The position numbers were made by a program, and so were the translations under genes. The notes beneath the pieces were generated by a model, which was not told where the DNA came from, searched no databases, and saw only the letters and a program-made list of their open reading frames with translations. 64,000 nucleotides of DNA from Paraburkholderia sp. CNPSo 3274 (GTDB lineage: Bacteria; Pseudomonadota; Gammaproteobacteria; Burkholderiales; Burkholderiaceae): assembly GCF_024206475.1 (NCBI RefSeq), contig NZ_JAMBPR010000034.1, positions 27,674-91,673 of the forward strand, in the 5' to 3' direction. Numbering within the stretch: the stretch's first letter is position 1; each line of letters starts with the position of its first letter. Below, in pieces: positions 15,673 through 23,325 of the stretch.

Positions 15673-17736
15673 TCAATTGGCGCTAATACGTGCGCAAGCA
15701 CCATGGTTATCAAACACCTCGATATCCTCGTGCAGAATGCGCCGGATTTCGAAAATCGCCTCAGGTGTTTCCTGAACGCTATGTCCCGAAACGATCACCT
15801 TTTCGGAGAGCGCGCCGTCGAGGTGCGCGCTGCGATACGGGACGACCCCATCATCGGAATCCTCAAGCGGGCCCGTCTCACGGCGCCGCGCAATAATCGA
15901 GTGAAAGCACACCGTTGGGCTGATCGGCAGTCGTGAAATCGACTGGATGATCGGATCGGTCTCCCGCAACTGCTCAATGCTGTTGGGAACCGGGATGGTC
16001 TTGCCCGCCCGCTGGGTGCTATCCGCGTTGGTGGCGGTCTGCAGCATCTCGTCGATCTCCTTCAACAGCGTAAGCGGCAAGCGCACCAGGTTTGCGACCC
16101 AGCGAGAAAGGCGATTGCTCGCGAACGGCGTGCCGCGGTGCGGCGTGGCGATGAAGATCGCCCGCTCGACCTGTGGCATCGGCGTAAAGCGCAGCAGACG
16201 ATTGAGCCGCTCATCCTCGCGCACGATGTCGATACCTTCGGGCAGGTACTTGTTCTGGATGGTTACCCACAGAACATCGTCGGAGGACGAGACGAGCAAC
16301 CGCGCGAGCACACCGCCCATACTGTGCCCAATCAGCACCATACCGTTTGAAGCTGGCAGCTCGCCTGCGGGATCGAAATGCGCGAGCGTCAGTTGCACCG
16401 CCTGTCGTATTCTCGCGAGGTTCACGAGTATGGGCATGTTGGTCGGGTAGTAGACCTGCCAGACCTGGAAATGCTGCCGAAGCATTTCGTCGCCCTGAAT
16501 GTCGTTGGCGACGTTGACCCATGCCTCGGGACTGCTGGCCAATCCGTGCAGCATCAGAACGATGCGCCGGTCCGGATCGAAGGGTTGCATCATGTAAATG
16601 CGTGGGCGATCGATGCCCCTCGTGCGGCCGAGCAGCGAACGCAAGGATTGCCTGGCAAAGCCGGAGCGGGCAAGCCAGATGCCGTAGCCCGCACTGAAGT
16701 TGGCCGCGAGCGGCACTGTCTCGCCGTTGAGTTCTACGCTCTCTACGCGAAACGGATCGTAGGCGGAGAACACCACGTCGTGCGAATCGAGCACCTGCTC
16801 GAGCGTGCCCTCGCCAAACGACAGCAGTGCGGTGACGTTCGGCGAAGGCATTTCATTGAACGGACGCGAGCCGGGTGCGAACCAGATGCTTGCGCGTGCG
16901 TTCGCATTCGCATTGTCCTCAGCCGTTGTCGCGGTGCCGGCTGTCGCGCTATTAGTCGCGCTGTCAGTCCTGGTGCTATCCGGGTCGGACTGGGCGGCCT
17001 GTGTGACCGCAACCAGATCCGCACCCAGGCCGTCCCGGCGATAGGTATTGTGGAGTCCCGCGAATGACAGTCCCGAGGCGGGAATGACTTCGCTGAGTTC
17101 GCGTACGCCCTCGGGGAGCCGGACCTCGCGCAGGTCGATATGAACGGTCCAGCCTGCTATGAACTGCTTCTCCGGGTCGCGATGGCTGGCGTTCGCTTCG
17201 GAGGTGCCGCGCAGAAACAGCGCACCGGCAAGCTCCTGGACCGCATAGTTGTAGTAGTCGCGAACCTGCGTCTGGCGGTCCTCGAATGCCCGTTCGCCAG
17301 CCGTGCGTTGGCCCAGGAACAGGAACGCGTAAGCGTATCGCGCTGTTTTGAGCCACGAATCGAATTGAGCGTCGGTCCAGGGGGTGCCAGCGGGCGGCGT
17401 TTGCTCAAGCGCCATCTGGAGCGATAACTCGGCGAGGCTGGCAAGGCGCTGTCCGGTATTGAGTCCGCCGACGGTTCCGATCGTGTCGATACACGCTTGC
17501 GGCGCGCTCTGGCACGAACTTTCGTCCAGGGCCGCAACCCGCAACGTGGCCCGTGTCGCTGCGCTCAACTGCCCGGTCGAGAGAATATCTCCCCGACGCA
17601 TGGCAAAGTATTGCTGCGGGCCGAGCGAGTTCACGCGCACCATCGCGCAGCCGGATAGCAGCGCGGCAACAAGAAGGGCCAACACATTGGCCAGCAGCGG
17701 GCAACGCGACATGCGTGATGAGTAAGGGCGCGTCAT
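15673..17736 (-). CDS. lipoprotein alpha/beta hydrolase (lipase/esterase)
   Basis: 687 aa from ATG 17736 (an alternative is ATG 17712; both have weak RBSs). The N-terminus has a lipoprotein signal with lipobox LLSGC near residue 30, so the protein is probably anchored in the outer membrane or periplasm. The C-terminal half is an alpha/beta hydrolase: LMLHGLASSPEAW (oxyanion region), VLIGHSMGGVLARLL (nucleophile Ser), SDDGVVPY (Asp) and IVSGHSVQ (His). The N-terminal ~300 residues contain a Thr/Ala/Asn-rich linker (SDPDSTRTDSATNSATAGT) and are otherwise unrecognised. It continues the lipolytic theme of this region. Confidence 0.85.
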   Translation of the reverse strand: MTRPYSSRMSRCPLLANVLALLVAALLSGCAMVRVNSLGPQQYFAMRRGDILSTGQLSAATRATLRVAALDESSCQSAPQACIDTIGTVGGLNTGQRLASLAELSLQMALEQTPPAGTPWTDAQFDSWLKTARYAYAFLFLGQRTAGERAFEDRQTQVRDYYNYAVQELAGALFLRGTSEANASHRDPEKQFIAGWTVHIDLREVRLPEGVRELSEVIPASGLSFAGLHNTYRRDGLGADLVAVTQAAQSDPDSTRTDSATNSATAGTATTAEDNANANARASIWFAPGSRPFNEMPSPNVTALLSFGEGTLEQVLDSHDVVFSAYDPFRVESVELNGETVPLAANFSAGYGIWLARSGFARQSLRSLLGRTRGIDRPRIYMMQPFDPDRRIVLMLHGLASSPEAWVNVANDIQGDEMLRQHFQVWQVYYPTNMPILVNLARIRQAVQLTLAHFDPAGELPASNGMVLIGHSMGGVLARLLVSSSDDVLWVTIQNKYLPEGIDIVREDERLNRLLRFTPMPQVERAIFIATPHRGTPFASNRLSRWVANLVRLPLTLLKEIDEMLQTATNADSTQRAGKTIPVPNSIEQLRETDPIIQSISRLPISPTVCFHSIIARRRETGPLEDSDDGVVPYRSAHLDGALSEKVIVSGHSVQETPEAIFEIRRILHEDIEVFDNHGACARISAN

Positions 17737-17947
17737 GAAGGATCCAGGCCATTCGCGCGGTCGCGCACAAGCGTGTGGCGAAATGGGGGCCGTCGCAGCG
17801 CTGTGGCCGGCAGATCGATATATACCAGCCTGGTCTGGATCGCGTCCGCACGGTGATCCGCGGCCGGCCGAGATGCGGTCGCCCGGGTTGACTGGCGGCC
17901 CTGGCATCAACAGACTCTAGTCACGATCGATCCACGCGGGAGCGAAC

Positions 17948-19585
17948 TTGGCCAACCCGGATCTTATTGAAAGCGAGCGGAAGGGCGCGCATGTCGTCTC
18001 CGTGCAGGCGAGCCCGTGCGACGAGCTCGTCATCCGCACGCAGCCCACCACAGTCGACCGTCCGTGCCGGCGCAAGCGTCTTGCGCTCGCTGCGACGATC
18101 CTGGGTTCGAGCATGGCGTTCATCGACGGCTCCGTCGTCAACGTCGCACTGCCGTCCATTCAGAGCGAACTCGGAGCGAGCGTCGCGGCGATGCAATGGG
18201 TCGTCAACGCGTATTTGCTTTTTCTCGGCTCCCTCGTGCTGGTCGGCGGGTCGATGGGGGACAAGCTTGGCCGCCGCACAGTGTTCATCGCGGGCATCGC
18301 GCTGTTTACGCTGGCGTCGGCGGCTTGCGGCCTGGCGCCGAATGCGGCTGCGCTGATCGCCGCGCGCGCGGTTCAAGGCATCGGCGCGGCGCTGCTCGTA
18401 CCCAGCAGTCTCGCGATCATCGGCGCGGTGTTCGACGACGAAGCGCGTGGACGGGCGATCGGCACCTGGGCTGGCGTCGGCGCGATCACGTCGGCGGTGG
18501 GGCCCGTGGCGGGCGGCTGGCTCGTCGATGCATTTTCCTGGCGCGCGATCTTCTTCCTGAACGTCCCGCTAGCCGCGCTAACGATCGCGCTCGCCATTTC
18601 ATCCGTGCCCAACAGCCACAGGCTCGATGCGCCCGGGCAGCTCGACTGGCCCGGCGCGCTGGCCGCGGCAGGGGGACTCGCCAGTCTGACTTTCGGCCTG
18701 ACCCAGGCGTCGGCGCGAGGCTTTCAGCATCCGTTCGTATTGGGCGCAATGGGCGCCGGCGTGCTCGTGCTCGCCGCATTCGTGATGATCGAAGCACGCA
18801 GCGCTAACCCCATGATGCCGCTCGATGTGTTCCGTTCGCGCGACTTCACCGGCGCGAACCTCGTCACACTGCTCCTTTATTTCGGGCTGGGCGGCGCGTT
18901 CTTCTTCCTGCCGTTCACGCTGATCCGCGCGCATGGTTTCACCGCGACCGAAGCGGGCGCGGCGCTGTTGCCGGTGCCCGTCATCATCGGTTTGCTGTCG
19001 CGCTTCACCGGTGGGCTGACGAGCCGCTTTGGATCACGCGCCCTGTTGACCGTTGGCCCGGGCGTCGCCGGCATCGGGTTCACGCTACTGGCGTTGCCGT
19101 TCGTGCGCGGCAGCTATTGGACCGGATTCTTCCCTGCGCTCGCGGTGCTCGGGCTCGGCATGACGATTACCGTCGCGCCGCTCACCACGACCGTGATGGG
19201 CTCGGTGTCGAGCGAGCGCACCGGCGTCGCGTCCGGCATCAACAACGCCGTTGCGCGCGTGGCGAGCCTGCTGGCGGTGGCGGTGCTCGGCATCGTGTTC
19301 GTGTGGTCGCATGACGCAGCGCTCTCGGCGCGCCTCGACGCGTTGCACGTGCCGGTGGACGCACGCCAGAAGGGGCAACTGCTGGAGCCGGACGGGCAAG
19401 GCGGGATCGCATCGAACGGCGCCAACACGTCGCACGGGACGCTGGTGGCGCGTGCGCAAGCGGACGCCATGATCGACGCGCTGCGCGCCGTCGCCGTTGT
19501 GTCTGCCGCGTGCGCGTTCGCTGGAGCGGGTATTGCGGCGGCAGCCATACGGCCACGGCGATCAGCTGCAAACGTTTGCAGCTGA
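17948..19585 (+). CDS. DHA2-family MFS multidrug exporter
   Basis: 545 aa, about 14 hydrophobic segments. The DHA2 signatures are visible: GSSMAFIDGSVVNVALPSIQ in TM1, WVVNAYLL, GGSMGDKLGRRTVF (motif A), LLVPSSLAII and a GPVAGGWLVD motif C. Such transporters expel drugs, dyes or detergents using the proton gradient. The start is TTG 17948 with GGGAG 5 nt upstream; no nearer in-frame ATG exists before TM1. No membrane fusion partner (EmrA-like) is adjacent. The last eight codons and the stop lie inside a perfect palindrome, so the C-terminus may be locally rearranged. Confidence 0.92.
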   Translation: MANPDLIESERKGAHVVSVQASPCDELVIRTQPTTVDRPCRRKRLALAATILGSSMAFIDGSVVNVALPSIQSELGASVAAMQWVVNAYLLFLGSLVLVGGSMGDKLGRRTVFIAGIALFTLASAACGLAPNAAALIAARAVQGIGAALLVPSSLAIIGAVFDDEARGRAIGTWAGVGAITSAVGPVAGGWLVDAFSWRAIFFLNVPLAALTIALAISSVPNSHRLDAPGQLDWPGALAAAGGLASLTFGLTQASARGFQHPFVLGAMGAGVLVLAAFVMIEARSANPMMPLDVFRSRDFTGANLVTLLLYFGLGGAFFFLPFTLIRAHGFTATEAGAALLPVPVIIGLLSRFTGGLTSRFGSRALLTVGPGVAGIGFTLLALPFVRGSYWTGFFPALAVLGLGMTITVAPLTTTVMGSVSSERTGVASGINNAVARVASLLAVAVLGIVFVWSHDAALSARLDALHVPVDARQKGQLLEPDGQGGIASNGANTSHGTLVARAQADAMIDALRAVAVVSAACAFAGAGIAAAAIRPRRSAANVCS

Positions 19586-19588
19586 TCG
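19559..19588. repeat. perfect 30-bp palindrome over the 3' end of the MFS gene
   Basis: Every base from 19559 to 19588 pairs with its mirror position; the half-site is CGATCAGCTGCAAAC and the centre is AACGTT. It includes the stop codon TGA (19583-19585). No T-run follows on the plus strand, so it is not a standard intrinsic terminator. Function unknown: a strong operator, a protein-binding or recombination site, or a hairpin protecting the mRNA end are possible. Confidence 0.8.
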
Positions 19589-19897
19589 AATTGGCGGAAA
19601 TTACACTTCGGCACGAATATTTCGAGAATCCAGGTGGGTTAATGCGCGCACGCCGAACATGCTTAGCAGTGCATCTAATGGTGCTATTCTTTCGACCGCG
19701 CGTTCGCGTCCGGACGGATGCTCATAAAAGATAATTCTGTTTGACCTCATACCCTGGCGTGCAGGGCAGATCACATTCAAAATGAAAACGACTGAATTCA
19801 AGTTTCGTATTCGGGGAAGCTGGCGATCTGGACTAGTGAATGCGGTGCCGCGTTAAATTAGCGCGCCCATTTTTACGCGCAAACGTTTTCGTATTTT

Positions 19898-19921
19898 ATT
19901 TGTCGTGCAGACGTGACAAAT
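19898..19921. promoter_or_regulatory. inverted repeat, candidate operator of the bcs operon
   Basis: ATTTGTC-N10-GACAAAT, perfect 7-bp arms, centred about 60 bp upstream of a TATAAT box. A partial copy of the right half (GCAGACAAATT) follows at 19930-19940. Spacing of one and a half helical turns between arms suits a dimeric regulator. It does not match the FleQ or CRP consensus that I know. Confidence 0.45.
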
Positions 19922-19968
19922 CGAGCGCTGCAGACAAATTAAAAAATAAACCTGGCGAGAATCATACG

Positions 19969-19974
19969 TATAAT
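19969..19974 (+). promoter_or_regulatory. candidate -10 box of the cellulose operon
   Basis: A consensus TATAAT, about 154 bases before bcsD. The -35 region 17 bp upstream is poor, which would fit an activator-dependent promoter. Transcription from here would give a leader of roughly 145 nt. Confidence 0.4.
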
Positions 19975-20127
19975 CCGCCGCGCGCGTCAGTTGATCTCCC
20001 GTCCTTCCGGAATCACCCACAAAGATCGCCTGCGCTTAACGCCGGTCACTGCGCGAATGGTGACCATGGCCGCTTCTGCAAGTTCTGTTGACCCGATGCG
20101 CCTCCTTTCCGGGCGCATGAATAGGTG

Positions 20128-20556
20128 ATGAATTCCATGCCAGCACCGCAATGGCGTCCGTTCCTGTCGTTCCTCACACAAGAGTTGACGCAGAACCTGA
20201 CGCCCAGGTTTTTGACCCAGCTCATGCGTGCCGCGGGCGGGCAATTCGCGCGTCAATATGCGCTTGGTGAGGCGGGGACCGTGGCCGCGATGCGGGAGGC
20301 CATGAATCAGGTGTGGGGCGAGCTGGACTGGGGCCAGGTCGAGATACGCGAGGCTCAGGACTGGCTGGTGCTCACGCACTATTACGCGCCGCTCAAGGCC
20401 GTATTCGGCGCGGAGAATGTGGCGTGGGCCGCGGCGTTCCTCGAAGGGGCCTATGAAGCATGGATGCACCAGCTGGGCGCCGATTCGCAGTTGCGAATGA
20501 CCACGGCAGGTCCTGCGGATGCGTCGGGAACGCTGGTTTTCCTGTTCGGTAAGTAG
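20128..20556 (+). CDS. bcsD: cellulose biosynthesis protein BcsD
   Basis: About 142 aa. The sequence fits the BcsD family: an N-terminal helix with FLSFLTQEL, then LTPRFLTQLMRAAGGQFA and the C-terminal WAAAFLEGAYEAWMHQLGA. In Komagataeibacter BcsD forms a periplasmic octamer that helps order glucan chains into crystalline ribbons. Starts GTG 20125, ATG 20128 and ATG 20137 are all possible; I use ATG 20128. It is the first gene of the operon, 97 bp before bcsP. In Komagataeibacter bcsD is normally last, so its leading position is noteworthy. Confidence 0.85.
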   Translation: MNSMPAPQWRPFLSFLTQELTQNLTPRFLTQLMRAAGGQFARQYALGEAGTVAAMREAMNQVWGELDWGQVEIREAQDWLVLTHYYAPLKAVFGAENVAWAAAFLEGAYEAWMHQLGADSQLRMTTAGPADASGTLVFLFGK

Positions 20557-20653
20557 CGGTCAGCAGGTCGGCAGGTCAGTAAAAAAACACAAAACGTGCG
20601 GCGCGCATGACGCGCTTTGATGGACAGCACAACAAATACTACGGGGTCGGGGC

Positions 20654-21085
20654 ATGAGCAGCGCATCGGACATTGCGAATCTTTTCGAGGTAGCGGACGC
20701 AAGCCCATCGCAGTACCAGGAAGTGGAAAGGGCGGAGCAGATGCAAGGTCTGCGTGGGCGCTGGTCCATGCTGCACGCGCAGGAGCCGGAGCCCGTCGCG
20801 CCAGTGGCGTTGGCGCAGAGCAACGCCACTGATTCGGCCGATGGTCCCATTACGACCGATGCGCCCGACACGACTGATTCGTCACCCGACGCGGTTTGCG
20901 CCACGCCTGCAACCGCGTCCGAACCTCCCCCGGCTGAGCAGGCCGCACCCGCACAGCCTGTCGTTCAACCCACGCCCGAGCCTGTCGTCGCTGTGCAGCA
21001 GTCTGCCGCGCTGACCAGTGTGTTTGCGCGCCTCATGGAACGCAATGAGCCTCGCGGCGAGGTTGCGCAGCGTGGGGCGCCATGA
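20654..21085 (+). CDS. bcsP: BcsP/BcsR-like accessory protein of cellulose synthesis
   Basis: 143 aa. The N-terminal ~45 residues (SDIANLFEVADASPSQYQEV, then RGRWSMLHA) resemble the short BcsR/BcsP regulatory domain. A low-complexity Pro/Ala/Thr-rich linker of about 75 residues follows, then a short C-terminal motif LTSVFARLMERNEP. Such proteins are cytoplasmic regulators or assembly factors of the BcsA complex; in many genomes they pair with the ATPase BcsQ, absent here. The stop overlaps the bcsA start (ATGA), indicating translational coupling. Confidence 0.7.
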   Translation: MSSASDIANLFEVADASPSQYQEVERAEQMQGLRGRWSMLHAQEPEPVAPVALAQSNATDSADGPITTDAPDTTDSSPDAVCATPATASEPPPAEQAAPAQPVVQPTPEPVVAVQQSAALTSVFARLMERNEPRGEVAQRGAP

Positions 21086-23325
21086 TCGTCAAACAGAAAT
21101 CGATGCGGCCGCAACGACAACCGGCCGGTGCGGTGCAAAGCGACGATGCCGGAGACTGGGACGACAAACTGCTGCAAGCGGGTGCGTCCCTGCTCGCGTC
21201 GCGCTGGTCGCGCGTACTCGTGACGCTGGCGGCCGTGCTGTTGTTCACGTCGGCCATGACGGTCCATCTGGCTTTGTCGAAGCAGTGGGTGTTCGCCATT
21301 CTGTGCATGAGCGTCGCGATCGCCCTGAGCCGCATTCGCGGCCGCGTCCTCACCGTGTCGCTGGTGGCGTTGTCGGTCTTCATGTCGCTGCGCTACCTGT
21401 ACTGGCGCGTGACGCAGACCCTCTCCTTCACCAACTCGCTCGACAGGACCTTCGGCTATTTGCTGTTGCTGGCCGAAGGCTACGCGGTGCTCATGCTGTT
21501 GTGCAGCTACTTCCAGACGCTCTGGCCGCTGCATCGCCGGCCTGCGCCGCTGCCGGCCGATACGTCGGCCTGGCCCACGGTGGACGTCTACATCCCCACC
21601 TACAACGAGCCGCTCGAAGTCGTGCGGCAGTCGGTGCTGGCCGCGACGCTGCTCGACTGGCCGGCCGACAAGCTGCGCGTGTACCTGCTCGACGACGGCC
21701 GTCGTGACGAGTTCCGGGCATTCTGCGAGCAGGCCGGCGTGGATTATCTGACTCGCCCCGACAACACGCACGCCAAGGCGGGCAATCTCAACGCGGCGCT
21801 GGCGAAGACCCACGGCGAGTACATCGCCGTGTTCGACTGCGATCACGTCACCACGCGCTCGTTTCTGCAGATCTGCATGGGCTGGTTCCTGAAAGATCCG
21901 AAGATGGCCATGGTGCAGACGCCGCACGTGTTCTATTCGCCCGATCCGTTCGAGCGCAACCTCGAAACCTACCGCAAGGTGCCCAACGAGGGCGACCTGT
22001 TCTATGGCGTGCTGCAAAACGGCAACGATCTCTGGAATGCCGCGTTTTTCTGCGGTTCCTGCGCGGTGTTGCGACGTTCCGCGCTCGACGAGGTGGGCGG
22101 CGTGGCGACCGAAAGCGTCACGGAAGACGCGCTGACCGCGCTCAAGATGAGCATGAAGGGCTACAACACGGGCTATCTCGCCATTCCGCAGGCGGCGGGT
22201 CTGGCGACCGAAAGCCTGGGCCGCCACATCGGTCAGCGGATTCGCTGGGCGCGCGGCATGGCGGAGATCTTCCGCCAGTTCAACCCGCTGTTGATCTCGG
22301 GGCTGACGCTGCCGCAACGGCTGTGTTACCTCAGCGCGATGATGCACTTCTTCTTCGGCTTGCCGCGCATCGTGTTCCTGATCACGCCGATGGCCTATCT
22401 GTTCTTCGGCGCGCATGTCTTTCATGCGTCGGCGCTGATGGTGCTGGCCTATGCCGTGCCGCATCTCGTGATTTCGAGCATCGGCGCTTCGCGCATTCAA
22501 GGACGCTTCCGCCATTCGTTCTGGAGCGAGGTCTACGAAACGGTGCTGGCGTGGTACGTGATTCTGCCCGCGCTCCAGGCCGTGCTGTTTCCCGGCAGAA
22601 AAGGCTTCAACGTGACGTCCAAGGGCGGCGTGATCCGACAGTCCTTCCTGGATTGGGCGATGGCGCGGCCCTACATCGGCCTGTTGCTCATCAACCTCGC
22701 CGGGTTCGCGGTGGGGGTGACCGGTCTGATCCGCAGTCCCGGCTGGCCCGAGGCGATGAGCATTTTGTTCAACCTGATCTGGGTGATCTACAACGTCATG
22801 AACCTGAGCGCGGCGGCAGGCGTGGCGTCCGAGTCGAGGCAACTGCGCCTCATGCCGCGCGTGCAGATCGAGTTGCCGGCCGCCATCCGTCTGGCCGACG
22901 GGCGTCGCGTCGTCTGCCAGACCAGCGACTATTCGCACGGCGGCCTCGGACTGGTGCTGCCCGAGGACGCGCCGCTGCCGCAGCGCGGCGAGCGCGTCGT
23001 GGTCTCGGTGTTCCGCGACGACTACGAGGGCAAGTTCCCCGCCGAGGTCCAGGTGTGCCGCGGGCGCACCGTGGGCGTGAGTTTCCCGGCCCTGACGATC
23101 GATCAGGAACGCGACCTGATGCGCGTGACGTTCTCGCGCGCCGACAGCTGGATTGCTTCCTGGGGCCGCTATCGTCGCGACCGGCCGTTGCGCAGCCTGC
23201 TCGAGGTGCTCGGCGTCGGCATGCGCGGCCTGAAGGAGTTGTTCCGGCATCTGCTGATGGGCTCGCGAGAACGTCTCGCGCGTTCGGCCGAGGCGCAGGC
23301 GGGCGAGTTGGGATCGAAGTCGTGA
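21082..23325 (+). CDS. bcsA: cellulose synthase catalytic subunit BcsA (UDP-forming)
   Basis: 747 aa inner-membrane GT2 processive glycosyltransferase. Catalytic motifs: DDG (D204, D205), DCD (D252), FFCGSC, TED (347-349) and QRIRW (385-389). TM segments precede and follow the GT domain. The C-terminal PilZ domain has RLMPR (R589 to R593) and DYSHGG, the arginine pair and D-x-S-x-x-G needed to bind cyclic di-GMP, so allosteric activation by c-di-GMP is expected. Overlaps bcsP by 4 bp and bcsB1 by 4 bp (GTGA). Confidence 0.97.
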   Translation: MIVKQKSMRPQRQPAGAVQSDDAGDWDDKLLQAGASLLASRWSRVLVTLAAVLLFTSAMTVHLALSKQWVFAILCMSVAIALSRIRGRVLTVSLVALSVFMSLRYLYWRVTQTLSFTNSLDRTFGYLLLLAEGYAVLMLLCSYFQTLWPLHRRPAPLPADTSAWPTVDVYIPTYNEPLEVVRQSVLAATLLDWPADKLRVYLLDDGRRDEFRAFCEQAGVDYLTRPDNTHAKAGNLNAALAKTHGEYIAVFDCDHVTTRSFLQICMGWFLKDPKMAMVQTPHVFYSPDPFERNLETYRKVPNEGDLFYGVLQNGNDLWNAAFFCGSCAVLRRSALDEVGGVATESVTEDALTALKMSMKGYNTGYLAIPQAAGLATESLGRHIGQRIRWARGMAEIFRQFNPLLISGLTLPQRLCYLSAMMHFFFGLPRIVFLITPMAYLFFGAHVFHASALMVLAYAVPHLVISSIGASRIQGRFRHSFWSEVYETVLAWYVILPALQAVLFPGRKGFNVTSKGGVIRQSFLDWAMARPYIGLLLINLAGFAVGVTGLIRSPGWPEAMSILFNLIWVIYNVMNLSAAAGVASESRQLRLMPRVQIELPAAIRLADGRRVVCQTSDYSHGGLGLVLPEDAPLPQRGERVVVSVFRDDYEGKFPAEVQVCRGRTVGVSFPALTIDQERDLMRVTFSRADSWIASWGRYRRDRPLRSLLEVLGVGMRGLKELFRHLLMGSRERLARSAEAQAGELGSKS

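Larger units (their letters stand above)
19589..20127. other. AT-rich region upstream of the cellulose operon
   Basis: About 540 bases with no convincing gene; small open frames have poor starts. It is clearly AT-richer than its surroundings and contains the likely bcs promoter and an inverted repeat, listed separately. AT-rich DNA upstream of polysaccharide operons is often bound by H-NS-like proteins; that is only an inference here. Confidence 0.55.
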
